Source: Ideonella margarita (GTDB lineage Bacteria; Pseudomonadota; Gammaproteobacteria; Burkholderiales; Burkholderiaceae_C). Taken from it: DNA of 64,000 bases. Positions 28,097 to 35,673 of this stretch are shown in pieces. Location: assembly GCF_038066635.1 (NCBI RefSeq), contig NZ_JBBUTI010000007.1, positions 62,001 to 126,000 on the forward strand, written 5' to 3'. The position numbers and the translations under genes were made by a program. Numbering within the stretch: the first letter of the stretch is position 1; the number at the start of each line of letters is the position of its first letter. The notes below the pieces were generated by a model. It saw only the letters and a program-made list of their open reading frames with translations. It had not been told where the DNA came from and ran no database searches.

Positions 28097-30235
28097 ATGA
28101 ATAACGGGAAAAAACGGGCGGGCTGTCTGGTCCTGCTGCTGGGCACGATGACGGCCCAAGCCACAACGGCCGTGAGTATCGACCCGACGGCGGTTGCGCG
28201 GTATCCCTTTTTGAGCAGCAAGCTGGGATTTGCGCGGGCCACCGGCTTTGACAAGCTGCCCGACAGCATCCCCTTGCTGGGAGACGTGGGGGCGCGCGCC
28301 TTCTGCACCACCTTGAACTTCGACAGCCCGGACGAAGGCAGCAAGAAGAACTTCGCGGTGGAGGAAGGGCATTTCACGGCGGACGGGCTGAAGCACGCCG
28401 GCAGCACCAGCCCCTGGTTCAACACCTTGCAAGAGCGTCTGAGCCGCCAGGGCGTGAGTTCGTACTTCGGGCTGGTGGGTGCGCCGGCGCCGTATCACCC
28501 GGCCAACATCCGCAAGCCCGCGGAGCACCCGACGCCCCTCGATATCGACAAGACGGCCCAGCTGATGGCTGCCTGGGCCACGCCTTACCTGCAGCGCTAC
28601 CCGAATGCCAACTGGGTGGTCTGGAACGAGCCTGAGCATGCCTTGCGCGGCACCAACAGCGCCGAGGCAGCCGCCGACATGGCCCGCATCTACCAGGCCT
28701 ATTTCAAGGCGATCGACCCGATGGCGCCGCGCGACCGGTTCGGTCTGGCTGCGTTCATGAAGGGCTCGCTCAAGCCGACGGTGGGCGAGCCCGGCAAGAA
28801 CTTCTTCCAGAGCGTGATGGACCGCGTCGGGGGCACCGATGCCGCCGGGCCACGGGTCGACTTCATCACGATGAACAACTATCACGGCAAGACCGATGAG
28901 TTCCTGTCGATGATGCAGACCGAGATGGGCCGCCGGAAGCTCGATCAGCCACTGATCTTTTCGCAGTTCGCCCCGTGGCAGATCGGCGAGCGCGCCGATC
29001 TGGGTGGCACCAATGAGGCTGGCGCGCTTTACATCGAGTCGCTCGACAACCTGATGGCCTCGCCGTCGATACAGCATGTCTGCATGAGTTTCTGGGCGGG
29101 CATCGACGGCAAATCGTTCGTGCGCTGGAACGCCCGCAGCAACAACTTTGACCGCAGCCATGCCTACCTGGCCTTGAGCCTGTACCAGCGGCTCGCGCCG
29201 TGGCGTGTTCAGGCGACCGGCGCCAAGGGGGAGTCGCCGGTGCAGGTGTATGCCAGCGCTGACGCGGAGCGCACCGCGGTGTTGCTGGTGAACCAGCCGC
29301 GCCAGACGGAAGAAGCGGCCCCTGATCGCCAGGCCGCAGCCGCCCAGGCAGGTGGCGGCAAGGCTGAGCGCAAGGCAGACCGCAAGGCCGAACGCAAGGC
29401 GGAGCGCAAGGCTGACAAACAAGCCGAGAAGGGCGCCAAGCGGAACAAGCAGGCCGAGATGCCGGACGAGGGTGCCATCACCGGCACGGGCGCTGCACAA
29501 GGCACCACCGAAACCGTGCGCCTGACCCTCAAGGGGCTGGCCGGCCAGCGGGTGCAACTGGTGCGCCTGGCGGCCGATGCTGCGGGTCTGCGCAACGACA
29601 CTGCCCAGCTCGACGCGGGCGGCGCGCTGACCCTCACCCTGGCCCCCGACGAGATCGTGCTGGTGCAGACGGCGCCACCGCCGGCCTCGGCCACCTTGCC
29701 CGGCTCCTTCGTTCACGCGGCGGTGCATGTGCACCGGGTGGGCCCGCAGGGGCAGGTGCTGCCCGAGGCGGCCCTGGCCACGGCGGCCTTTGACCCGCTG
29801 CGTGACGGCTTCGTCCTGCAGACGCCGTCGGCACAGGCCACGGCGCATGCCACGGCCTGGCTCAAGGGCGTGACGCGGCAAACGGGATTGAGCTTGAACA
29901 TGCCGCTTGGGCATGCGCCGCGCGAGGCCACCTCGTGCCTGGGCGTCGTGCTTCAGCATCTGCGGCAGGGGCAGGTGGTGGGCACGCAAGCCTGGGGTGA
30001 AGCCCAGACGGTGCAGCGCATGCTGGGTGCCAGTGGCATGGCCGGTGCACAACCAGTGGTGCGGGCATTGGCTTGGCAGCCTGGCACCGTCGAGACCCAG
30101 GCCCGAGTCAGGCTGGACCTGGACGAGGGCGCGCCCGCAGACTGGGACGCGCAAGGCCGCGAGGTGAAGTTGCACGTGGGCTTGGGAGGCTGTGCCGGCG
30201 GCGCTGTCCAGACGCAGGTGCGCTGGACGCCGTGA
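28097..30235 (+). CDS. Secreted glycoside hydrolase-like protein (clan A TIM barrel, GH39-like)
   Basis: This 712-residue protein has a signal peptide (1-23, MNNGKKRAGCLVLLLGTMTAQA). Residues about 40-370 look like a clan A glycosidase barrel: NWVVWNEPE (Glu178 as acid/base) is the strand-4 motif and DFITMNNYHG the next active-site strand. The expected strand-7 nucleophile falls in PLIFSQFAPW, where Gln290 stands in place of glutamate, so hydrolysis by the usual retaining mechanism is doubtful. A charged Lys/Ala/Glu/Arg repeat (about 420-450) links to C-terminal beta-rich regions (THETA-like VRLTLKGLAGQRVQLVRL and onward). It may modify, bind or help export the polymer made by the adjacent galactofuranose genes. 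GGGAGA sits ahead of the ATG at 28097. Confidence 0.65.
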   Translation: MNNGKKRAGCLVLLLGTMTAQATTAVSIDPTAVARYPFLSSKLGFARATGFDKLPDSIPLLGDVGARAFCTTLNFDSPDEGSKKNFAVEEGHFTADGLKHAGSTSPWFNTLQERLSRQGVSSYFGLVGAPAPYHPANIRKPAEHPTPLDIDKTAQLMAAWATPYLQRYPNANWVVWNEPEHALRGTNSAEAAADMARIYQAYFKAIDPMAPRDRFGLAAFMKGSLKPTVGEPGKNFFQSVMDRVGGTDAAGPRVDFITMNNYHGKTDEFLSMMQTEMGRRKLDQPLIFSQFAPWQIGERADLGGTNEAGALYIESLDNLMASPSIQHVCMSFWAGIDGKSFVRWNARSNNFDRSHAYLALSLYQRLAPWRVQATGAKGESPVQVYASADAERTAVLLVNQPRQTEEAAPDRQAAAAQAGGGKAERKADRKAERKAERKADKQAEKGAKRNKQAEMPDEGAITGTGAAQGTTETVRLTLKGLAGQRVQLVRLAADAAGLRNDTAQLDAGGALTLTLAPDEIVLVQTAPPPASATLPGSFVHAAVHVHRVGPQGQVLPEAALATAAFDPLRDGFVLQTPSAQATAHATAWLKGVTRQTGLSLNMPLGHAPREATSCLGVVLQHLRQGQVVGTQAWGEAQTVQRMLGASGMAGAQPVVRALAWQPGTVETQARVRLDLDEGAPADWDAQGREVKLHVGLGGCAGGAVQTQVRWTP
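29360..29431 (+). repeat. 12-bp tandem repeat encoding KAER/KADR units
   Basis: Five imperfect copies of AAGGCNGANCGC run from 29360 to about 29419 and degrade over the next dozen bases. They encode KAER KADR KAER KAER KADK inside the glycosidase-like protein. The four-residue period with alternating Lys/Arg and Glu/Asp suggests a charged single alpha helix acting as a rigid linker. Confidence 0.75.
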
Positions 30236-30262
30236 GCCGCTGAGGCCGGGCACGGCGCCGCG

Positions 30263-30290
30263 CTCAGGCGGGCATCAAGCCCGACCTGAG
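30263..30290. terminator. Hairpin between convergent genes
   Basis: CTCAGGCGGGC (30263-30273) pairs with GCCCGACCTGAG (30279-30290) as 6 + 5 base pairs with one bulged A and a five-base loop. It lies between the stops of the glycosidase-like gene and glf and can act in both directions. No T-tract is present. Confidence 0.5.
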
Positions 30291-30298
30291 GCCACGCT

Positions 30299-31435
30299 TC
30301 AGGTCGGCGTGGCGGGTGCCCGGCGCGCTGCCACGTGGGCACGCACGGTATCCAGGGCCGCCCGGATGGTCACGTCCATGTCCATGTAGCGGTAGGTGCC
30401 CAGCCGGCCGACGAAGGTCACGCCGGGCTCGGCCGCTGCGCGGGCCTGGTAGGCCTTGAGCAACTCGTCACCGGCAGTCAGGTGCACGGGGTAGTAGGGC
30501 GTGTCATCGGGGCCGCAAGCCCGGCTGAATTCGCGGTAGCACACCGACTTGTCATGCTCTTCCCAGGGTGAGAAGTGCTTGTGCTCGGTGATGCGCGTGA
30601 AAGGCACGTCCTCATCGTTGTAGTTCATCACCGCGCAGCCCTGCAGGTCGCCGTCGCCTTCGAAGCGTTCGAAGTCCAGCGTTCGGTAGGGCAGGCGTCC
30701 CTGGTCGTAGCCGTAAAAGCCGTCCACCGGGCCCGACCAGAACACATGGTCGAAACGAGCCACGTCATCGCGGCTGAGCGAGGCCCCCAGTTGCACCGTG
30801 ATGTTCGGGTGGTCCAGCATGCGCTCGACCATGCGGGTGTAGCCCTCTTCCGGCATGCCCTGGTGCTTGTGGAAGAAGTAGTTGTCGTTGTAGTTGAAGC
30901 GCACCGGCAGCCGCTTCAGGATCGACGCCGGCAGCTGGCTCGGGTGCACGGCCCACTGCTTGATCGTGTAGCCCTTGAAGAAGGCCTCGTACAGCTCGCG
31001 GCCGATGAAGCGCAGCGCCTGCTCTTCAAACGTCTGCGGGTCGGTGATGCTCTTGTCGGCCTTGGCCTCGATGAAGGCGCGCGCCTCGGCCGGCAGCAGC
31101 GTCTGGCCAAAGAACTGGTTGATCGTGTGCAGGTTGATCGGCAGCGAAAACACCTTGCCCTGGGCCGTGGCCTTGACGCGGTTCACGTAGGGCATGAAGC
31201 GCATGTAGCGGTTCACCAGTGCCCAGACCTCGTCATCATCGGTGTGGAAGATGTGCGGGCCGTAGATGTGCACCATCACGCCCGAAGCCTCGTCTCGTTC
31301 GGTGTGGCAGTTGCCAGCCACGTGCGAGCGGCGCTCGAAGATCGTGATCTGGTGTCCCTGTTCGGCCAGTTCACGCGCGATCACGGCGCACGACAAGCCG
31401 GCGCCAGCCATGCCATAACGGAGAGGTGTGCTCAT
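30299..31435 (-). CDS. glf: UDP-galactopyranose mutase
   Basis: This 378-residue flavoenzyme interconverts UDP-galactopyranose and UDP-galactofuranose, supplying the donor for galactofuranosyltransferases. The FAD-binding N-terminus (YGMAGAGLSCAVIARELAEQGH) is followed by the signature YGPHIFHT (58-65), SLPINLHTINQFFG, FFKGYTIKQWAVHPSQLP and YYPVHL. The third glycine of the GxGxxG motif is a cysteine (GAGLSC), an oddity to check. The ATG at 31435 begins MSTPLRYG; a longer frame to 31513 is less likely since it would overlap the upstream gene. The gap to that sulfotransferase gene is five bases, so they form one operon with the GlfT2-like gene. Confidence 0.93.
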   Translation of the reverse strand: MSTPLRYGMAGAGLSCAVIARELAEQGHQITIFERRSHVAGNCHTERDEASGVMVHIYGPHIFHTDDDEVWALVNRYMRFMPYVNRVKATAQGKVFSLPINLHTINQFFGQTLLPAEARAFIEAKADKSITDPQTFEEQALRFIGRELYEAFFKGYTIKQWAVHPSQLPASILKRLPVRFNYNDNYFFHKHQGMPEEGYTRMVERMLDHPNITVQLGASLSRDDVARFDHVFWSGPVDGFYGYDQGRLPYRTLDFERFEGDGDLQGCAVMNYNDEDVPFTRITEHKHFSPWEEHDKSVCYREFSRACGPDDTPYYPVHLTAGDELLKAYQARAAAEPGVTFVGRLGTYRYMDMDVTIRAALDTVRAHVAARRAPATPT

Positions 31436-31440
31436 GGCGA

Positions 31441-32256
31441 TCAGTAGCCCAGGTGAGATTCCATGGCTGCCAGGCCAAGGTCTTTGTAGATCTGCAGGGC
31501 CGTGGGGGTCCACAGGCTTTCCCGCGCATAGGGCAGTTGCACCGTATCCGACTTGGTCTTGTTGTCGGCGTCGAGGGCGGCGCGCCAGCGGGCCAGCACC
31601 TCGTCCTGCGGCAGGTCGATGCCCAGGAACTCGGCGATGCGCAGGGCAGTGTCGCCGCCGCGCTTGGTATCGATGAAGGTACGGAAGTCCGCGAAGATGA
31701 AGCGGTGCCGCCCGACCAGCTCCTGGTAGAAATGGTTGAGGTGCAGGTCTTTGAGCAGCGCGTAATTGGCACAGATGTTCTTGATGACCGGTCCGTGCTC
31801 GCGCAGGTAGATCTCGAAGGCGTGGGCCGGGTCGGGCACGGTGGCTTCGCTGACGAAGTGCACGTCACTGCGGCGATGGCGGAAGTCGATGAACTCCGAG
31901 ACCAGCACTTCCTTCGGGTGCCGCCGCACAGCCACGATCCGGTAGTTCAGCGACTGCATCAACGCAGGCGGGATGTAGCTCGGGCTGAAGTGACCGAAGG
32001 CGTGTCCACCTGCCGGGACGTTCTTCAAGGTGCCCAGGTACGAGCGCGGCACGCTGGTGCGCGAGGGCTGGACCCGGTTGGTATCGGCATCGAATTGCCG
32101 GGTGTCCAGGTAATGCGTCATCGACACATGCCAACCCGTAGGCGTCATGCCCAGTTGGGTCAGGTACTCGTCCATCAGGTAGGTGCCTGCCTTCGGGATC
32201 GTGTAGATGTAGGCGCGCAATGCGTCGCCGGCGCCGTGTCGCTTGTTGGGTTTCAT
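31441..32256 (-). CDS. Sulfotransferase (PAPS-dependent type)
   Basis: This 271-residue protein has a classical sulfotransferase phosphosulfate loop, IYTIPKAGTYLMDEYL (residues 17-32, with PKAGT at 21-25), and a 3'-phosphate-binding segment, YRIVAVRRHPKEVLVSEF (105-122, Arg111 and Ser120). It is not closely related to the two convergent sulfotransferase-like proteins. It sits between the galactofuranosyltransferase gene (17 bases) and glf (5 bases) in one operon, which argues for sulfation of a galactofuranose polymer or its carrier. There is no membrane span or signal, so action on cytoplasmic intermediates is expected. Confidence 0.82.
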   Translation of the reverse strand: MKPNKRHGAGDALRAYIYTIPKAGTYLMDEYLTQLGMTPTGWHVSMTHYLDTRQFDADTNRVQPSRTSVPRSYLGTLKNVPAGGHAFGHFSPSYIPPALMQSLNYRIVAVRRHPKEVLVSEFIDFRHRRSDVHFVSEATVPDPAHAFEIYLREHGPVIKNICANYALLKDLHLNHFYQELVGRHRFIFADFRTFIDTKRGGDTALRIAEFLGIDLPQDEVLARWRAALDADNKTKSDTVQLPYARESLWTPTALQIYKDLGLAAMESHLGY

Positions 32257-32273
32257 GGGCAGGTGGAGAGTGT

Positions 32274-34517
32274 TCAGACGCGGTAGCGGCGGCCTTCAAG
32301 ATGGCCGAACTTCAGGTAATGCGTTTTTGCCGACATGCCTGACTTCATCACGTCCGGGTTCAGCACCAGGTAAAACTCGGCATCGAAGTCCATGGGCAGC
32401 TCGGCCACATCGACCTCGCTATCCGCCATGTCCGAGCCCGCCTCACGGGTGTCATTGGCTGCCAGGCTCTGGTGGCTCTGTTCGTGGCTCAATGCAGCGC
32501 CGCGAAGGCGGTTGACCAGCTTGGCGGTGGCTGCGTCAGCGGCAGCACCGGCCTGGGCGTCATGGCTCACCTGGGTTGCGTCTGCCGCGGCGATTGCGTT
32601 CGGGCGGCGCCACGTGGCCAGTTGCCGGGTCTGGCCCGCGTAACGGTCACGGATGCGTTGCCAGAAGGTCTCGCCACCGGTCTCGGCCAAGCGAGCGCGC
32701 CAGTGCGTCACGATGGTGTCGAACTCTTCCGTGAGGCGCATCATCAGCTGGCCGTACTCGGCCATCAGGCTCACCTTGGCGGCGATGGGCATCGGCGGCA
32801 CTTCACGGTAGCTGCGCAGCGGATGGTTGATGAGCACCACGTTGCGGAACTTGCGCACCTGGCTGTGATAGCCCGGGTACACGAACGGAACGAGCAAGGT
32901 CTTTTCCTCACGCGCACGCCGCTCCAGCGCTTCGCGGTCGACGTCCGGCAGGCGCGTCATGCGGTGCGCCGACAGGGTCTTGAGCTTGGTGAGGTAGTGC
33001 TGCTGGAAGTCGTCGGTCAGCACCTGGGACTTGGTGTTCAGCAACTCCAGCAGGATGTCACGGTAGAGCGTCAGGCCGACCTCGTCGTCGATGGAGGCAT
33101 GCTCGTGCATGCGGTCCTCGAAGTAGCGGGCATAGAAGCCGGCGTCGTGTTCACCGTAGCGCAGGTTGATGATGATCCCGTGCAGGATCGCCATGTATTC
33201 CTGCCCGTACGAGTGGGCGGGTTCATGCCACGCGGCCAGGTTGGGGTTGGTGATCATCTGCAGGCCGGCTTCCTGGGCGCGCAGCGACATCTCGATGTCA
33301 TCACCGCGCAGGAAGAAGGCCACCGGATAGCCCAGCTTGCGCAGCGACTTGGCCGACAGGCCGAAGAAGATGAAAGTGGCGTACTCGCAGGTGTTGAGCG
33401 GGCTGAATTGGTCGACCTTCTCGAAGTTGTCGAGCGTCAGGCCGTGCTTCAGCAGGTTCGGGAACAGGTTGCGCTTGCGGCTGAAATCGCCGGCCTCATG
33501 GAAGTTCAGGCGGCCCCAGAAACCACCGTCTTCCCACACCACCGTCGGGCGGCTCTTCATCAACACCGGCAGGCTGGTCAGGCACTCCTGGGCGCGGTAG
33601 GCCACGAACATGAAGTAGCGGGCCAGCGTCTCCATCGACATCGACAGGTCATCGTCGAGGATGAGCACTTCCGTCGGCGGCGCATCGCTGGCGTCGCAGG
33701 CTTCGTTGAACAGCTTGATGAGGTGACCGGCATTGCCGCCACCACCCAGGTTCGGGCCGAAGTGCACGTCGACATTCAAGGCACACAGCCATTCGTCGTC
33801 CCAGGCGGTTTCGGAGCCCGGCGTGGTGTCGAGCACCAGGAAGTGCATGTGGCGCAGCAACTCGGCGTGGAAGGGCTCGTCGGCAGCGGCGTCGATGAAG
33901 CGCTGCAGCAGGGCCTTCACGTCGGCGGTGCGGCCGAAGGTGCGCATCAGCACGGCCAGACGGCAATCCTGGCGCGGTGCCACCCCGGCGCAGTAGCTGG
34001 CATCAAAGAGCTGGGCGCCCACGCCGGCACTCTCGATGTGCCAGAACAACCGTGTCGATTCCGGGTAGTCGCCGGGCGAACCCAGCGAGATGACATGGCG
34101 GGTGCGGCTGGCGGATTGCAGCGTGGTTTCGTGCAGCAGCTCAGCCCCTTGTCCGCGGCTGACCCGGGTGATGCGCACGCGAAGTGCGCCGGCGAACTCA
34201 ATGACCAGGTTCAGGTCGCGCACCGACGTCATCTGGGCCCAGGGCTCCAGGAACAGGCTGTTGCGGAAGGTGCCGGAGCCGATCCACTCGCCAGCACGCA
34301 GCAAGGCGCCCTGATTCACGCCACCTCGCGTGGCTTCCCCGGAATGCAGGAAATTCATGTGGCTCGAGCCAGCTGCCATGGTTTCCACGCCCTGTACCCT
34401 GTAAAGCGGGCGGCCACGGTGGTGGGTGTAGGGCGTCATGCCTTCCGGGAAGGTGAACGAGTTGCTCATGGGGGCCTTGGTATCGAAGGTGGCGGGCCAG
34501 GGATGGTTCAACAACAT
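32274..34517 (-). CDS. GlfT2-like galactofuranosyltransferase with C-terminal NPDV module
   Basis: This 747-residue GT-A glycosyltransferase resembles mycobacterial GlfT2, which polymerises galactofuranose. An N-terminal beta-rich region (about 40-180) precedes the catalytic domain with VLILDDDLSM (DDD 288-290, metal and UDP site), RGDDIEMSLRAQEAG (GDD 405-407) and AAWHEPAHSYGQEY (His431), the same order as in GlfT2. A helical region (about 440-640) follows. Residues 710-747 form a YxxxNPDVxxSGxxxxxHYxxxGxxEGR module often seen in surface-associated proteins. GAGG seven bases upstream supports the ATG at 34517; MSNSF at 34469 is the alternative. It is the first gene of the operon with the sulfotransferase and glf. 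Confidence 0.9.
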   Translation of the reverse strand: MLLNHPWPATFDTKAPMSNSFTFPEGMTPYTHHRGRPLYRVQGVETMAAGSSHMNFLHSGEATRGGVNQGALLRAGEWIGSGTFRNSLFLEPWAQMTSVRDLNLVIEFAGALRVRITRVSRGQGAELLHETTLQSASRTRHVISLGSPGDYPESTRLFWHIESAGVGAQLFDASYCAGVAPRQDCRLAVLMRTFGRTADVKALLQRFIDAAADEPFHAELLRHMHFLVLDTTPGSETAWDDEWLCALNVDVHFGPNLGGGGNAGHLIKLFNEACDASDAPPTEVLILDDDLSMSMETLARYFMFVAYRAQECLTSLPVLMKSRPTVVWEDGGFWGRLNFHEAGDFSRKRNLFPNLLKHGLTLDNFEKVDQFSPLNTCEYATFIFFGLSAKSLRKLGYPVAFFLRGDDIEMSLRAQEAGLQMITNPNLAAWHEPAHSYGQEYMAILHGIIINLRYGEHDAGFYARYFEDRMHEHASIDDEVGLTLYRDILLELLNTKSQVLTDDFQQHYLTKLKTLSAHRMTRLPDVDREALERRAREEKTLLVPFVYPGYHSQVRKFRNVVLINHPLRSYREVPPMPIAAKVSLMAEYGQLMMRLTEEFDTIVTHWRARLAETGGETFWQRIRDRYAGQTRQLATWRRPNAIAAADATQVSHDAQAGAAADAATAKLVNRLRGAALSHEQSHQSLAANDTREAGSDMADSEVDVAELPMDFDAEFYLVLNPDVMKSGMSAKTHYLKFGHLEGRRYRV

Positions 34518-34740
34518 CGTTGAACCTCACCCTGCTCGCAGGCAGTCAACAGCCATTATTGCCAGAAGATCGAGGCGGCAGACCCCCATGTTCATACACA
34601 TTGACACACCCGCGAACTGCCGACCTATTGGTGACAAAGTGTTACCGAGGCCGGGTCGATGGTTCCCTGCGCGGCTCATGGCGGTGGCCCTGCAGATGTG
34701 CCGTTCACTCGGCAGCTTGGCCGGCGCGCACCAGAAACGC
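34518..34740 (-). promoter_or_regulatory. Leader/promoter region of the galactofuranose operon
   Basis: This is non-coding sequence of about 220 bases upstream of the GlfT2-like gene. It contains the near-palindrome GGTGACAAAGTGTTACC (34630-34646, six of seven positions paired around a three-base centre), a candidate operator. It is visibly richer in A and T than the flanking genes, as expected of a promoter region. I could not pick convincing -35/-10 hexamers. Confidence 0.35.
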
Positions 34741-34774
34741 AAAAGGGGCCTGACGTTGCCGTCAGGCCCCTTTC
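34741..34774 (-). terminator. Rho-independent terminator of tRNA-Thr
   Basis: Read on the minus strand, AAAGGGGCCTGAC and GTCAGGCCCCTTT form a 13-bp stem around a six-base loop and end in TTTT. It starts a few bases beyond the tRNA 3' CCA and would separate tRNA transcription from the galactofuranose operon downstream. Confidence 0.85.
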
Positions 34775-34780
34775 GGATTT

Positions 34781-34856
34781 TGGTGCCGGAGAAAGGAGTC
34801 GAACCCTCGACCTTCTCATTACGAATGAGCTGCTCTACCAACTGAGCTACACCGGC
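34781..34856 (-). tRNA. tRNA-Thr (anticodon CGU)
   Basis: The 76-base minus-strand sequence runs from GCCGGTGTAGCTCAGTTGG to GCACCA. It has a 7-bp acceptor stem, D arm (GCTC/GAGC), anticodon loop TTCGTAA with anticodon CGT, a T arm GAGGG-TTCGACT-CCTTT and an encoded CCA. It is close to E. coli tRNA-Thr(CGU), including the G-A pair at the top of the anticodon stem. It reads ACG codons. Confidence 0.96.
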
Positions 34857-34866
34857 GAAAACCAGC

Positions 34867-34872
34867 ACTATA
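34867..34872 (-). promoter_or_regulatory. Candidate -10 element of tRNA-Thr
   Basis: TATAGT on the minus strand lies about ten bases before the mature 5' end. It fits a -10 hexamer with a very short leader. The -35 region is weak (CACGAA-like). Confidence 0.4.
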
Positions 34873-35030
34873 GCAGAACTTTCGGCGGTTTTTCGTGGCG
34901 ACTCATGCCTTGCGGCACGAGTTGAGGGTGTTTTGGCGCGCTTCTCTCCCTTTGCGGGGCGTGGCGGCGGTGCGAGCATGGCGCACCGTGAAAGAAGTCT
35001 CAGATTTCAGGCGCCGAGGAGGCGCTCCGC

Positions 35031-35663
35031 ATGAGCATCCTGACCGAACCACTGCACTTCGTCTTCAACGCACTCGCCACCGACATGGCGACGCACAGCT
35101 TCGCGAACGCGTTGTTGGCGCATCGACGCGTGTTTGGTGGGCTGGAGGTGCTGCGGCGGCCGATCTGTGATGCCGGTGATCGCCTGGCCGCCTGCCTGTC
35201 GGCGGGCGGCAAGCTGTTGCTGTGCGGCAATGGAGGCTCGGCGGCCACCGCGCACCATCTGGCCGCAGACCTCGCCGGCCGGTTCGCGCAGGAGCGCCGT
35301 CCGCTGGCCGCGCTGGCTCTGGCAGCCAACACGCCAGCCTTGACCGGCATTGGTGACACCTACGGTTTTGACGAGGTGTATGCGCGCCAGGTCAGTGGCC
35401 TGGGGCGGGCAGGTGACGCCTTGCTGGTGCTGAGCGCCGGGGTGCCCGGCGCCAGCCTGACCAACGCCGTGAAGGCGGCCAAGGACGCCGGTCTGCTCAC
35501 CGTGGGCCTGTTTGGCCTGGCAGGCAGCGCGCCGGACGGCGAGTGCCACCTGACCATCCGCGTGCCCGACGCCAATGTGGCGCGGGTGCAGGAAGCCCAT
35601 CTGTTCATCGGTCACGTGCTGTGCAGCGTGATCGAATCAGCCCTGGGTCTGTCCCAGGGCTGA
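35031..35663 (+). CDS. SIS-domain protein, phosphoheptose isomerase-like
   Basis: This 210-residue SIS (sugar isomerase) protein resembles GmhA/DiaA: CGNGGSAATAHHLAADLAGRF (about 65-85), ALTGIGDTYGFDEVYARQV and the C-terminal VPDANVARVQEAHLFIGHVL, which is typical of phosphoheptose isomerases. The second phosphate-binding loop, STSGNS in GmhA, is replaced by SAGVPGAS, so substrate or activity may differ. AGGAGG eight bases before the ATG supports the start at 35031. It is convergent with fbp (ten bases between stops). Heptose synthesis for lipopolysaccharide is the first hypothesis; a DiaA-like role in replication initiation is the alternative. Confidence 0.85.
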   Translation: MSILTEPLHFVFNALATDMATHSFANALLAHRRVFGGLEVLRRPICDAGDRLAACLSAGGKLLLCGNGGSAATAHHLAADLAGRFAQERRPLAALALAANTPALTGIGDTYGFDEVYARQVSGLGRAGDALLVLSAGVPGASLTNAVKAAKDAGLLTVGLFGLAGSAPDGECHLTIRVPDANVARVQEAHLFIGHVLCSVIESALGLSQG

Positions 35664-35673
35664 GGCACCTGGC

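Noticed and set aside
29360..29431. 12-bp repeats as a variable-number phase-variation tract
   Set aside because: The unit is a multiple of three and would only lengthen the linker, and the copies have diverged; no frame switching would result.
27986..30253. 755-codon minus-strand frame opposite the glycosidase-like gene
   Set aside because: It has no domain motifs and His/Arg/Gly-rich content; the plus strand has a signal peptide, ribosome binding site and WNEPE.
32472..34523. 683-codon plus-strand frame opposite the GlfT2-like gene
   Set aside because: It is a shadow frame; the minus strand holds the DDD, GDD and WHE catalytic motifs.
34781..34856. tRNA-Thr as a used phage or island attachment site
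   Set aside because: I found no integrase and no duplicated tRNA 3' segment in the window.
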